From: Phallus indusiatus
Lineage: Eukaryota; Basidiomycota; Agaricomycetes; Phallales; Phallaceae
Assembly (NCBI GenBank): GCA_027605045.1
Contig: JAQFWX010000008.1
Coordinates: 992,001-1,056,000, forward strand
Reading direction: 5' to 3'
DNA: 64,000 nt
A model generated the notes under the pieces. That model saw only the letters and a program-made list of their open reading frames with translations, ran no database searches and was not told the DNA's origin. Both the position numbers and the translations under genes were made by a program. Positions 1 to 10,511 of the stretch are shown in pieces (position 1 is the stretch's first letter; each line of letters begins with the position of its first letter).

Positions 1-531
1 TTTACTTACCACTCAGACAGATCCTCAAAATACTCAGAGATGGCATTCGGGTTTTCCCCAAGCGAGGACTGTAGACCGATAAAGGCGTCTACCAGGGGCA
101 CAGAATATTCTCAGAAAAGACCTAGAAAATGCAACAAGAAAGTCATACCCATGATCCTACTCCAACTTAAGCCAAAATTTGTGCCTATAAGAATCCACTA
201 CAGGAAGATGTAAGCTTTGCAAGGAACAAAAAAGCATAGTCATTTTTACCATAGCAACAGCTGTAGTAAGAAAGGGCCAATTGATATTTCCGCTTCTCCT
301 GTTAAGTATATCAAAGTCAGAATATACCCGGGTAGTACGAATGTGAATGTGATTTAACTTGTGGAGCAAGACATAAATGCATGCAAAAAATAAAACCTAG
401 AGAAATGAGTAGTAATACGTCTTTCATGAATGGTTGAAAGAATTTTGTTTACATACTTGATAAATTCCAAAGAGAATAGCTTGTGTGATAATTGCAGCAA
501 GGACGGATACGTCTAATCTGATACCAGGCAT
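1..531 (-). CDS. Multi-pass membrane protein, 5' part only
   Basis: The start codon is at 531, and the gene runs leftward off the window, so the 3' part is missing. Exons that join in frame are 457-531, 250-396, 149-197 and 10-88, each with GT donors (GTATGT, GTAAAA, GTATGA, GTAAGT) and AG acceptors. The first exon begins MPGIRLDVSVLAAIITQA, a hydrophobic segment close to the N-terminus. The second continues with another hydrophobic stretch (VLFFACIYVLL). This layout resembles the large agaricomycete family of uncharacterised seven-TM-like membrane proteins. I do not recognise a specific function. The fragment is under half the usual length of that family, which fits truncation by the window edge. 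Exon 3 is the least certain. Confidence 0.6.
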
Positions 532-2793
532 ATCGAATTAAAGAGGGAATGTCAATGTCAATGTGTCGTTCTAGCAATAATATGACGCGATGAGCATAAA
601 GACAGACGGTCTGCGTTTAGAAATTGGTATCCTGTTTTTTTTTTTCAACGTCCTATATAGCCATAGCTTGATATATCCTCCGAGTCCAGCTCTTAAGCGA
701 GAAGAATTCTATTCGCCTTTCGGCTGATATGGAATAAGATTTGAAATAATCGTTCATGAAATTGACCGCCATTCAATACTTCGAATTGGATGGATTGACG
801 TTTGAACTTGGGACTTGTTCGTGACGCTGACCATCATTTTATGGTTCAAATAATGTTCCACTGGCAGGCACCGGAAATTTAACGAGCTATTTAGACGTCC
901 CTTTCCGTCCTAAGACTCCGTCGGTGAAGCTAGTGCCATAGATTTTTGCAGTTTTGAGTGCGTTGTTGGGGCCTGGGGCTATTACTACCAAATCCCATTG
1001 TAAGTGAGTGAAAGTGAATCCGAACCAAAAACTTGGACGGAACCAAACCTTAAACGTACTCTCAACAGAGACGGCGATATCGGTTGGCTGGCAAATTCCG
1101 TCAAAATAGCAACTTTCCGAGCTTTCAACCCGACAAGACAATTAAAGAATGCCCAACGGACGACAATCACCGCCGATCAGCAACGAATATTGATTTCAAA
1201 ACCGTCACTAGCTCATTGGCAAAGCCTGAAGCAGGTCAAAGCCAAGCCTGAGATCGCGGTTGCCGCTTTCACTGCGGTGGTGCTTTCTCCCCTGAAGGCA
1301 TAATTTTGGCAAGTGATTTTACTTACGCTCAGATGATAGAAATACCGCACCGCGCGGTTAAGAAAGAAAAAGGCACGCTGGCGGATGTCGGACATGCACA
1401 CACGTACTATGTTCACGAACACCGCCGCTCGATCCCGGCGATATCCTCCTAAAGCTGTCAATCGTGGCGAGCTAAGACAAAGACCAAGGCGGTGGCAGAA
1501 CATTAAAACACGTTTTAATGGATAAACAATCGTCAGCTATGGCATTCCGAAACTCCAGGGAGTTTAGCTGGCGGCTTATTGGCGAAACTTGGCCCCCTTG
1601 GCGTGAAGAATTCGACTCGGATATTCAATACTCAGTTCCGAGCTGCTTGATGCGTCGTAACCATGCATCGTTCTAAAAAGCCATGAATGTTCTCCCATCA
1701 GTCAAATCATCTTCCTCTTCTTGACGACGTAGACACGTCTTTTTCATTTTATCAGGTTCGACGGAAGCACACCCCCGTCCAAATCTCGGAGCAGTCCATT
1801 AATACTAATCAGTAGTGAGTGCAATAACATGTAATTATTCTCACCTACAGTCTTTCACAGAAGCATTTGTTTACTACAAAAAGACCAAGTACATTGATAT
1901 AGACATGCGCAATGCACATTTGAATACTCTCCTTCAACAAGGGGCCGGATAAACCCGAGGCTTCAAAGCATACCATGCCAGTTTAACCAAACCAGGTAAT
2001 CGATTCAAGTGCCCGAGTGAAAAGGGACCCTAAAAAATAAATTCGGAAAATGTCGATATCACAAGATGACGCATAAGGCTTCTAACAGTTCGGCGGATTT
2101 GGGGTTTATTCATGCATATCTACTTGTAACGCCGAGGAACCGACGCTAACAGGCGTTACCATTTGAGATGATAAGATTAACGATTATCGTCCCAACAATT
2201 ATCTTGGTCAGTCAAAATCTTGTCAGAGAAGGAATTAGGCCGCTCTGACTGAGGACGTCTGGTCCACACGGAAACGCCATCAGTTTAGAAGAAAAGAAAT
2301 TCAACCTCGTGTGCGACTCTTCCCCTTATGTCAATGTGGCCATAGAAACTTTCTATTACAGGTCGTTTCTTTAAAAGCAACCGACGGGCTTAGGAATTAT
2401 ACAAAACAAAAAAATTAGACTAGACTTAGACTTTGACCTGTCGTCCATACACAAGTGCACCAACAGGAGAAAAGCTGTGCTCAGTTAAGCCAGGGAAACC
2501 TCCATGTATGTAGAAAATAATTATCGGGTATGAAAAAAAATGCTCTAGTATTAAACGCAGAAGGTCAACGAGATGAATGAATTCGTCAGTGAGGATAGTA
2601 GGCCAGGCAAGTACTAGATAATACGAGCTTCAAGTGTTCGCCAAATGAATAAATGCATGTCAAATGACAAGGTTCTAGAGTGAACGGTGGATAAACGACT
2701 AAGCTAAAACTTTGAGATTAATTGTCTTCGTAGGGGTAAAAAAACATCAGGCTCAACCTGGTCATACCATATACACGCCATGTGATTTATGGC
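532..2793. other. Intergenic stretch, no gene recognised
   Basis: About 2.3 kb with only short open frames that have no recognisable family motif. A minus-strand frame at 1213-1503 is open and followed by a GTAAGT-like donor, but neither neighbouring exons nor a domain could be found. A small inverted repeat (GTAACGCC ... GGCGTTAC) lies near 2127-2160. The right end is the 3' flank of the decayed thioesterase. Confidence 0.5.
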
Positions 2794-3826
2794 TTACCCT
2801 TTTTTCTTCTGTTCTTCTTGCTTTTTCATTCTCTCCTCTAAAATTCTTTGCATGGCATCCGACGGGGTGATTTCTGCAATTTGTCGTAATCATACCAGAC
2901 AAGAACAGATTCACCGGTAGCAGCCACACTGCGATGAGTATAAGAGTAAACAATAGCTTCGTGTTTGAAGCGAGTGATTGAAGGAGGTCCAACAGACACT
3001 AGACGATGTGCTATCAAGATCTAGGTATGAGAGCAGGAAATTCAGTATAAATGACAGAACTGCAAGAAATTTTGAATATGGCACGCACTGTGTCTGGATA
3101 TACAATTGAACGTTTATAATGGATGAAGATTGATTTCAGGATTAGGAAGATTCCTTGAGTTGAAAGGAAGTTATTGACCGCTTCTGAGCCTCCGACCTGG
3201 TGATAGACAGAGGTAAGCCACTGAAGGCGACTCTGGAAATTTTGACGTTGATAGAAATACTCTGTTGATTTTCAGAAATTTGAATATCACGCATTCAATA
3301 TATCTGGCCCCCTATTCAACGGAGATTCGTGGATCTTTGAATATGTTCTGGGTGATATACATAGAAACGAGCTGACCGTATTGAACGTTATTGACATGCC
3401 TAAGTGTATTATATAAGGAGTTGATCATTCTTTATCTATCTCTTGTAAACTAAGGACTTGCCTAAAGCTGTCTATCTCACCCTACATGACCTTGTGCTCG
3501 TAAAACGAATCGGGATCATAGCCGTTCTTAAGGGCGTAATCTCTTGCTTCTTTGACAATCTCACTACTAAAACCTTGTATTGACGAGGTGATATTAGAGC
3601 CAGATTTGGGTGATCGGCTCAAAATGGGTGTGGTGGGTGTAGTGGAAATAGTGGTCGTATGAGGAGGTTCATCGGGAGAGGCGGGACCTATTTCACCTTC
3701 TGCGAGATAGAAAGGCGATGATGGATCATGAAATGCCTGCTGAAGAGCCTAAATAAAGCAATCTCAGGAAAAGGATGCAAATACACAGAAATATCTATAC
3801 CTGTATACTGGATGCAGAAGACGACA
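2794..3826 (-). pseudogene. Decayed acyl-CoA thioesterase (hotdog fold)
   Basis: Reading right to left, the frames show a family order typical of fungal hotdog thioesterases. There is a Ser/Thr/Pro-rich N-terminal region (exon 1 near 3800-3826, exon 2 near 3480-3750), the conserved HVNNVQYG motif (near 3390), then IVYPDT, ILIAHRLVSVGPPS and ATGESVLVWYDYDK, and a Lys/Glu-rich tail. Two lesions are seen. An in-frame TAG at 3482-3484 sits where the family has Trp, just before GEIDSF. A one-base frame change near 2876-2883 separates the last core strand from the tail. Upstream of the chosen ATG is an Arg-rich, mitochondrial-presequence-like reading (RRVFPAIGRLSLRP) that lacks its own ATG. The 5' end lies next to the left inverted repeat. 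Intron boundaries around 3250-3390 are ambiguous. An assembly error is an alternative for the frame change but not for the stop. Confidence 0.65.
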
Positions 3827-3963
3827 TGGGCCTCAGACTGAGCCTGCCAATCGCTGGGAAGACCCGACGCTAATTTATGTACTCGACCAAAACGAACATT
3901 GACAGTGCTGGGCTGCTCAATTTATGCCGTGTCAATGATTGACCGCCAAGAGGGGCGCGGGTC

Positions 3964-4226
3964 TATGGAAAGCAGGACTGGACAGCTTACTTTCCCTGCA
4001 AAACTGTGACGAAACGGCATCGGCAATTGATTTTTACTCGCCGCGCGCCCTGGAGACACCGGGCACCTTAGAGTAGTAGTTGAAATTAATGCGAAAAGTA
4101 GGCTGGCGTGTTCATCACACCTTCTGGTAGTGTAAAATACACCTTTTACTATGGGTTTACCTAGCCAATGCCACTATTTAATGTCGGAAAAAGTTAGTTT
4201 GATTTCATTATTTGAGAATCACCTCA
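3964..4226 (+). repeat. Left arm of ~265-bp inverted repeat
   Basis: This segment is the near-identical reverse complement of 14844-15110. I count about two substitutions, one 5-base T-run length difference and one single-base indel. The outer edge starts TATGGAAAGCAGG, and the inner edge ends GAATCACCTCA. Beyond both edges the sequences diverge at once. A TA dinucleotide flanks the TGGAAAGC ends on both sides, but since TATGG...CCATA is itself symmetric this is weak evidence for a target duplication. Confidence 0.85.
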
Positions 4227-4625
4227 ATCTTGGTTCAATCTGAGTTCAAGTGCTCTGGAGCAGCAATACCTTTCTGCAAAATTTTGTATTTTCTTCCTCA
4301 TGCTCATAAAGATTAGCTTTAAAAAATTTTTTGTATTCAACGGTTGATGGCTTAGGTGTAAATTTTAGTTTTGCATTCCAGTGTCCTCAGTCCTCAGCTT
4401 GGGGCGGCACCGCGGCACAAATCATGGATGATTACGTAATTTGGTCCCCGCGCAGAATACAAGACGTGCATTGTAATTCCACAAAACAATAAAAATACAA
4501 CTAAAGCGGTACTTCTATCAAGGATATAGCAACACTACCAAAAGAAAGTGGAGAGCAGGGGTTTCCAAAAACATTGTGCTAGTGTAGAAATATTACTAGA
4601 CATATTACCAAGCCATAAGCGCTGG
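4227..4625. other. Non-coding interior of the repeat island, left
   Basis: About 400 bp between the left inverted-repeat arm and the LTR element. It is AT-rich, has no credible open frame and shows no recognised motif. It would be contiguous with 13738-14843 before the LTR insertion. Confidence 0.5.
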
Positions 4626-4630
4626 AGTCT
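4626..4630 (+). repeat. Target-site duplication AGTCT, left copy
   Basis: AGTCT directly precedes the left LTR and is repeated directly after the right LTR at 13733-13737. A perfect 5-bp duplication is what Ty3/Gypsy integration makes. Confidence 0.9.
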
Positions 4631-4894
4631 TGTAACGGTTCCGCTATGAGCAGCGGACTACTATTAACCATAGTACATATTCGTATATACATACAATTGT
4701 ATGCAGACGATCGTCGTCTGCACAAGTACCTAGTATTATGTAACGTACATAGGCGCCGTCACACCAGTAAATACCGCGTAACGGTAAAGGCGCCGGCAGC
4801 CTTTCTTACCTGCACTTGCAAATATACAGCTTTACACTGTTTGTTGTGAGTCCGTAAGAACCGGGCTAATCGTAAACTGTAACGAAACGTTACA
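4631..4894 (+). repeat. 5' LTR
   Basis: 264 bp, TGTAACG...CGTTACA, matching 13469-13732 with no difference that I can see. It contains two adjacent perfect palindromic segments: CATACAATTGTATG at 4690-4703, and GCAGACGA/TCGTCTGC around a 3-base loop at 4703-4721. Several GTAAC/GTTAC motifs are scattered through it and could be factor-binding sites. Confidence 0.93.
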
Positions 4895-4971
4895 TCTTTT
4901 TTAACACCTAAACGGCGTTACAATTTCCAAAATACGCCAATCGTATTTGCTAGTTTATAGTGAGAGAGGAT
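4895..4971 (+). promoter_or_regulatory. Retrotransposon leader and primer-binding region
   Basis: The segment between the 5' LTR and the first gag ATG starts TCTTTTTTAACACC. A usual tRNA primer site would begin TGG right after the LTR, and none is seen. Self-priming, as in Tf1-like elements, or a displaced primer site is possible but not shown. Confidence 0.4.
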
Positions 4972-5538
4972 ATGCCTCCTAAAAGCAACAAGAAGTCAAA
5001 AAAGAACGTAGGCGAACCACCACCTACCGAAGGCGGTCCATCCACATCTGCACGAGCAGGTGATACTGTTGTGATAGACGCAGCATTGTTTGAAACACTA
5101 GTCGCGGACCACGCGAATCGATCTAGACAAGGATCGAGACAGGGATCGAGACAAGCTTCACCAGCGCGGAGCGAATCAGGTGAATCAGTGAAATCAACCA
5201 GATCTCATAAGTCCAACCTCGGAAAAGACGAGGTAGTCCTACCACGTAAGATGATTGAGGACGCAAAAAGGATGATCCATGACCTCGTAAGAGGTGATAC
5301 ACCGGGACAAGACGTCGGTGATATGTTAGTACGACTAGATGCAGCCGTAATACCCGATGAAGAAGAACCGTGGACAACGGTGAAAGGGAAAGGTCGTGCA
5401 CGAGACGACAATAGAACCAGCACGACAATACTGGCTCCAGTAATGGACAACGCGCAGGCGACGGTCAAGACAATGGCAAACACGCCAGCATTGCCAGCGA
5501 CGCCCAGAGCTCCATCGGCAGCACCGACCCCGGTATAA
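4972..5538 (+). CDS. Retrotransposon ORF1, gag N-terminal region
   Basis: Begins ATGCCTCCTAAAAGC and encodes about 188 residues: a Lys-rich start, RQGSRQGSRQ-type Ser/Arg repeats, a helical middle, and a Pro/Ala-rich end. No zinc knuckle. It ends at 5538, but the main gag frame is already open from 5415 in the -1 frame, giving about 120 bases of overlap. The two may form one Gag protein by -1 frameshifting, or this copy may carry a one-base deletion. Confidence 0.7.
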   Translation: MPPKSNKKSKKNVGEPPPTEGGPSTSARAGDTVVIDAALFETLVADHANRSRQGSRQGSRQASPARSESGESVKSTRSHKSNLGKDEVVLPRKMIEDAKRMIHDLVRGDTPGQDVGDMLVRLDAAVIPDEEEPWTTVKGKGRARDDNRTSTTILAPVMDNAQATVKTMANTPALPATPRAPSAAPTPV

Positions 5539-7610
5539 CACGTCAACCCACACAACAGTACGCGGTACACGCGGAAACACTACATTCAGTGTTACAGGAC
5601 CTACCTTCTGCACAACCAGCAGCGACCAGCACGCCCATCAGACCCACGCGAGCAGCAGATGACGCAGCCGCAGAGATAGAGAGAGGACGAGCTGAGCTGG
5701 ACAGATCACGTCGAAACAGCCGACGTACCCCACCAGAGTTCGTGGCAACTCGTGACTACCTGGAAGATCAATCTACCAGACGAGTCAACGCGGGTCAAGG
5801 ACCGCGTGATAAGAGTAATCCTTCAGCTGCAGAGCTGGAAGAGTCAGCGAAAGACCTGGAAAGGATGGCCGCTGAGGCAGCACAACTGGCACGGGAAAAA
5901 CGTTCCGAAGCATTAGACAAACGCACAACTGCGTTACAAGGGAAGGTTAGTAGGCAAGAACCGTATGTCGACATGCAGGAAGACCTGCAGGAAGTGCGAG
6001 CAGCACGCACTGAACTGGCTAAAAGCAACCGAGAAATGGAAGCTGGCCAACGACCTGGCATCATCTTTGAGCAAGACCTCCCTAATCGCTCGGCGCCCGC
6101 TCAGACTGCAGCGCAACCAGGACCGTCAACAGTACATCCTGGTCCACCAACAAACGCCGGTCAAGCACACGCTCCTGCAACGTCCCCGACAACCAGAGCA
6201 CCGGTTGTACCCAGAAGAAGAGCAACATCTGCCAGGGATCAGTACGAGCAAATGAGAGAAGACCTCCGAGATATACCGGAGAGTAACGCTGGGCCCTTCA
6301 TGCCCAAATACTATGATGACGAGGACTCGTCAGACGACGAAGAAGAAGCGTATGATCGCGGATACTTCGAACGTGAAATGAGGGAAACCCCATTTGACGA
6401 CCGAGAAGATAGACATAAACCCACGAAGAGGTTTAGAAGAGTTCGGGAAGACGAGGGGATAATTGTCATGGTGCAAGAAGCACTAGAGGAGTGCAAGGAT
6501 GTAGTAGTATCAGCGTCCCCACTTGCGAAAGCGGGTGCAAAGATGCCATTATCCGTTATGTATAGCGGATCATCAAAGCCTGAAGACTTTGAGAAGTTCG
6601 TGACCTCTATCCTCAGATGGTTGAGGCTAAATAACCTACTCGGCGCAGCGTACGTCGAAGCACATATAGCCGTAGTCGGTATGCGACTAGATGGAGAGGC
6701 ACACGAATGGTTCGTGGAGCACGTAGAACGAGGAGGTCGTTCAACCAAGGGTTGGGACTTGGTAAGACTGTTCCGAAGGATGCACAATATGTTCTTGTCA
6801 CCTACAAGCAAGAACCAGTCTGCACATAACTTCGATCACGCGAAGCAAGGTGCAAGGAGTGTACACCGGTACATGAGTGAACTGTTGAAATTCGCAGCAC
6901 GTCTAGTCCATCCACCGGACAGATACACCTTCAAACGAAAGTTCTTAGAAGGACTTGATGAGAGAATTCGCAGTGAAGTCACCAAGAGGGGATTCCTGGC
7001 CGAAAACTCATCAATTCGACGGCTGTACATAGCCGCGAACGACATAGAGCAAGCATGGGACTATAATAAGTCAATACTAGCTCAACGTCAGACACCCGTA
7101 AAATCAACGGGTACCCACTCAAGCTTGGCCAGACAAGCTCAAGAGAACAACTACCGCGCTAAAATCAAACCAAGCGGTATACCCACGAGGACTATTCCCC
7201 GTACGACCACAACTAGCAACGCGCTAGCTGTAAGACCAGCGACGAGCAGTGCGATTAAGCCGGCGAGAGTGTCGACTACCACGACAACTCGACCAGTCAG
7301 CTCAGGAACGCAAGCCCGAAGCAGTAGCACTGTACTGAAGTGCTATGAATGTGGACAGACTGGCCACCTAAGACCACAATGCCCTAGAAAGGGACAGGTA
7401 CGTGCCAACGTAATGCACGTTGAGGAGGAAGATGAAGACGATGCGGACGAGCTGCTCGACGCAATTATAGAGGAAGAAACGGGAGTTAACATACTAGAGG
7501 TGGAGGAATCCCCACAGTATGATGACGCTGAACAAGGTCAAGACACCGCGGAAGCAGCGGACTACGGGGAGGGGACCACTATGAGTGGGACGAGAATGAA
7601 GACGCAGTAG
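5415..7610 (+). CDS. Retrotransposon Gag (capsid and zinc knuckle)
   Basis: A long open frame of about 730 codons with no ATG near its 5' end, so entry by frameshift from ORF1 is likely. It has acidic and Arg-rich stretches, then the retrotransposon gag core (around 6540-7060, with a Trp/Leu-rich helix region near FVTSILRWLRLNN and a conserved YMSELLKFAARL segment). A basic Ser/Thr-rich linker follows. Near 7341-7382 there is a CCHC zinc knuckle, CYECGQTGHLRPQC. The C-terminus is acidic. The pol frame opens at 7532 in the -1 register and overlaps this frame by about 79 bases. Confidence 0.88.
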   Translation, partial: NQHDNTGSSNGQRAGDGQDNGKHASIASDAQSSIGSTDPGITRQPTQQYAVHAETLHSVLQDLPSAQPAATSTPIRPTRAADDAAAEIERGRAELDRSRRNSRRTPPEFVATRDYLEDQSTRRVNAGQGPRDKSNPSAAELEESAKDLERMAAEAAQLAREKRSEALDKRTTALQGKVSRQEPYVDMQEDLQEVRAARTELAKSNREMEAGQRPGIIFEQDLPNRSAPAQTAAQPGPSTVHPGPPTNAGQAHAPATSPTTRAPVVPRRRATSARDQYEQMREDLRDIPESNAGPFMPKYYDDEDSSDDEEEAYDRGYFEREMRETPFDDREDRHKPTKRFRRVREDEGIIVMVQEALEECKDVVVSASPLAKAGAKMPLSVMYSGSSKPEDFEKFVTSILRWLRLNNLLGAAYVEAHIAVVGMRLDGEAHEWFVEHVERGGRSTKGWDLVRLFRRMHNMFLSPTSKNQSAHNFDHAKQGARSVHRYMSELLKFAARLVHPPDRYTFKRKFLEGLDERIRSEVTKRGFLAENSSIRRLYIAANDIEQAWDYNKSILAQRQTPVKSTGTHSSLARQAQENNYRAKIKPSGIPTRTIPRTTTTSNALAVRPATSSAIKPARVSTTTTTRPVSSGTQARSSSTVLKCYECGQTGHLRPQCPRKGQVRANVMHVEEEDEDDADELLDAIIEEETGVNILEVEESPQYDDAEQGQDTAEAADYGEGTTMSGTRMKTQ

Positions 7611-10510
7611 GCGCATACATGATGGTGATAACCGAAGATCACGGTTATGATGAAAGAAGACTACTTGTTATCAAACAAGGCTCGTCCACCATTGGGACGA
7701 TTAAGTCACAGGAAGAACCCCTGTATGACCACACGATGAGACCTAAGTCAAGGGCTCCAAAGCGTGATAAAGAATCAATAAGACCTCTAGAGGGTTACTG
7801 GCTCGTAAACGGCCAATTAGCGCATTGTTTGATTGACAGTGGATGTCAAGGCATGATAATGTCACCATCATTCTCGCTCACGACTGGAGCGAAGACATTC
7901 AAACTGGATAAGCCAGTATCACTGCAGCTCGCAGTGAAAGGAAGTAAGTCCGTAATACAGTACGGAACGTATACCCGAATAGAATTTGGGGATATTAGTG
8001 TGTTAGAATACTTTGATATAGTCAATATTGACTACTACGACGTCATAATTGGCGTACCATTCCTGAAAAGGTATGACATCTGCCTGGACTTTGGCAACGG
8101 GATAATCACCCGGGATGGAGGAGTAATCACTCCAGTGGAACGGTTCACTGAAATACCTAACACCACGGACGAGCCCACCGAGTTAAGTGGAAGCTTAGCC
8201 ATAGCATCAGCACGCCCCATAACTACTACGTCTAACGCAGTAGCAGTGAGACGGAAGATCCGAGTACCGGAACTTAAGGATGAGAACCTACCCGCGCTAC
8301 GCGAGTACTGGAAGGAGGAGTACAGCGACTTATTCGGGCCAGTGCCGAATAGACTCCCTCCATTTAGGGATGTAAATCATCATATCCCATTAATAGAACC
8401 TAACAAGGTTATCCGGTACAGACTACCGAAGTGCCCAGACGCCCTCAAGCCACTGCTGGCTGAAAAAATAGAGCGCTACACGCAAGCAGGTTGGTGGGAA
8501 CCGACTGTCGCACAGCAAGCCATCCCTATGCTATGCCTGTTTAAAAAGGCATTATCAGGACTACGCACGGTATTTGACCTGCGTCAGCAGAATGATAATA
8601 CGTTGAAAGACGTGACCCCGTTTCCAGACCAGGAGACCATTCGCCAAGACGTGGCGAGACACAAGTATAGGTCGAAAATTGACCTAACGGAAGCTTACGA
8701 GCAAGTCAGAATTGCTCCGGAAGACGTGGATAAGACCACGTTCTCGACGATATATGGCACGTTTAAAAGCCATGTTATGCAACAAGGCGATTGCAACGCG
8801 CCTTCGACATTCCAGAGATTGATGACCCATATATTCCGGGACCACATCGGAAGAAACATACACTCGTACATCGACGACGTGTTCGTCTACTCAATGACGA
8901 TACAACAACACCAGGAACATCTGGAGATTGCCTTCTCGAGATTGAGGAAGGAACAACTTTACCTAAGTCAGAAGAAAGTTGACTTATACTCCAAACGATT
9001 GGAGTGCCTAGGACACATCATCGACGACGATGGTATCCACCCAGATATGGATAAGATGGATAAAATTCGCGATTGGAGAACCCCACGTACGTTCAACGAC
9101 GTTCAGAAGTTCTTAGGGCTGGTGCAATATGTTGCCGCCTACCTTCCGGGAGTCGCTACTTACACTTCCCCATTGTCGGGATGTACCCACAACAACAGGC
9201 AATTCGAGTGGACACCGGCACTAGAACGCTGTTTCAACGCAATCAAAGCGTTGACGAAGAACGCCCCAGTTCTTAAACCTATCAATCCTGATAGCGACGA
9301 GCCAATCTGGCTTGTAACCGATGGATCCAAGTGTGGCGTCGGTGCGTACTATGGTCAAGGCGCAAGTTGGCAAACCTGCAGACCCGCAGGGTTTATGTCT
9401 AAGAAATTCACTCCGGCACAGTACAACTACCGGACTCATGAGCACGAGCTCATTGCAGTACTTGAAGCACTGAATAAGTGGGAAGACAAACTACTAGGTC
9501 GTAAATTCACCCTAGTAACGGACAACGAGGCCTTGAAACACTTCAAGACACAGCCCCGTATGTCGCCTAGACAGGCGAGATGGTACGAGTATCTCTCTCG
9601 TTTCGACTACGAAACGATTCACATTAAAGGTGAGACCAACACGGTCGCAGATGGACTCTCGAGATATTTCGAGGATGACCTACCTAACGAGATACACCCA
9701 CCTGAGAACTACGTCAACATCGACGTAAAACTAGATCCAACAGGGGATCAGCTACCTCCTGAAAGGAAAAGTGAACTCAGAATCAGTGCGGCGAGACGCA
9801 TTAAAACTCGGGCGAAAGCTAGAGTCCAACAACAGACGGCTGAACAAGCATCCATTGAACAACGACCAGCGTCCATTGAAGAAGTGGATACAGACGACGA
9901 AGACGTACTGGCAGTCACAGCGCAGCATAGCGGTAAAACGCTTAAAGCCAAGATTGAAGGCTTTGAAGGATTAGCTGATCTGATAAAGAGCGGCTATAAG
10001 GACGACACAACACTGAAGAAAGTGTTAGAAAACCCTGATGCATACAAAGGGTTTGGGATGAAAAACCAGCTACTGTACACGAAGAATCAGTTCTCCCGTG
10101 ACGTGGTCTGCATACCCCATCACTTATTTTACCAGGGGAGGAAGCTGGTAGAGATCATCATTAGTGAAGCACACGAAATTGTGGGACACTTCGGACGCTA
10201 TAAAACGTCGCAATACATTAGACAAGTGTATTGGTGGAGAACGATGGCAGAGGACATCGATGAATACTGCAAATCGTGCGGTAAATGTCAAACGAATAAG
10301 GATGACAATAGACATCCTAGCGGTCTGCTGAAGACGCTACCCATTCCCAATAAACCATGGGAATCAGTCGGAATGGACTTTATAGGCCCGTTACCAGTAT
10401 CGAAAGGACATGACTTCTTACTAGTCATAATTGACAGATTGACGTCAATGGTGAGACTCATGCCCACCACCACGAAGCTAACTGCGAAAGCGCAGCACAC
10501 CTGTACTTGA
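7532..10510 (+). CDS. Retrotransposon Pol: PR-RT-RH-IN
   Basis: The frame is open from 7532 (first ATG 7619). Counting from that ATG, the aspartic protease signature LIDSG is at residues 71-75, followed by a DVIIGVPFL flap-end motif. The reverse transcriptase has YIDD at about 417-420, where YLDD or YVDD is more usual. RNase H has TDGSK at about 567-571, an HEHELIAVLEAL helix and a LVTDNEAL strand. The integrase HHCC zinc domain starts at about residue 852 and the first catalytic Asp (GMDF) is at about 920. The frame stops at 10510, inside the integrase core, because of a one-base loss near 10484-10489. A second loss near 10510-10514 is needed before the downstream frame resumes. Confidence 0.92.
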   Translation, partial: TRSRHRGSSGLRGGDHYEWDENEDAVGAYMMVITEDHGYDERRLLVIKQGSSTIGTIKSQEEPLYDHTMRPKSRAPKRDKESIRPLEGYWLVNGQLAHCLIDSGCQGMIMSPSFSLTTGAKTFKLDKPVSLQLAVKGSKSVIQYGTYTRIEFGDISVLEYFDIVNIDYYDVIIGVPFLKRYDICLDFGNGIITRDGGVITPVERFTEIPNTTDEPTELSGSLAIASARPITTTSNAVAVRRKIRVPELKDENLPALREYWKEEYSDLFGPVPNRLPPFRDVNHHIPLIEPNKVIRYRLPKCPDALKPLLAEKIERYTQAGWWEPTVAQQAIPMLCLFKKALSGLRTVFDLRQQNDNTLKDVTPFPDQETIRQDVARHKYRSKIDLTEAYEQVRIAPEDVDKTTFSTIYGTFKSHVMQQGDCNAPSTFQRLMTHIFRDHIGRNIHSYIDDVFVYSMTIQQHQEHLEIAFSRLRKEQLYLSQKKVDLYSKRLECLGHIIDDDGIHPDMDKMDKIRDWRTPRTFNDVQKFLGLVQYVAAYLPGVATYTSPLSGCTHNNRQFEWTPALERCFNAIKALTKNAPVLKPINPDSDEPIWLVTDGSKCGVGAYYGQGASWQTCRPAGFMSKKFTPAQYNYRTHEHELIAVLEALNKWEDKLLGRKFTLVTDNEALKHFKTQPRMSPRQARWYEYLSRFDYETIHIKGETNTVADGLSRYFEDDLPNEIHPPENYVNIDVKLDPTGDQLPPERKSELRISAARRIKTRAKARVQQQTAEQASIEQRPASIEEVDTDDEDVLAVTAQHSGKTLKAKIEGFEGLADLIKSGYKDDTTLKKVLENPDAYKGFGMKNQLLYTKNQFSRDVVCIPHHLFYQGRKLVEIIISEAHEIVGHFGRYKTSQYIRQVYWWRTMAEDIDEYCKSCGKCQTNKDDNRHPSGLLKTLPIPNKPWESVGMDFIGPLPVSKGHDFLLVIIDRLTSMVRLMPTTTKLTAKAQHTCT

Positions 10511-10511
10511 A

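Noticed and set aside
1213..1503. Minus-strand frame of 96 codons with a donor-like GTAAGT
   Set aside because: No partner exon, no domain and no start context; the codon pattern is not convincing. Left as intergenic.
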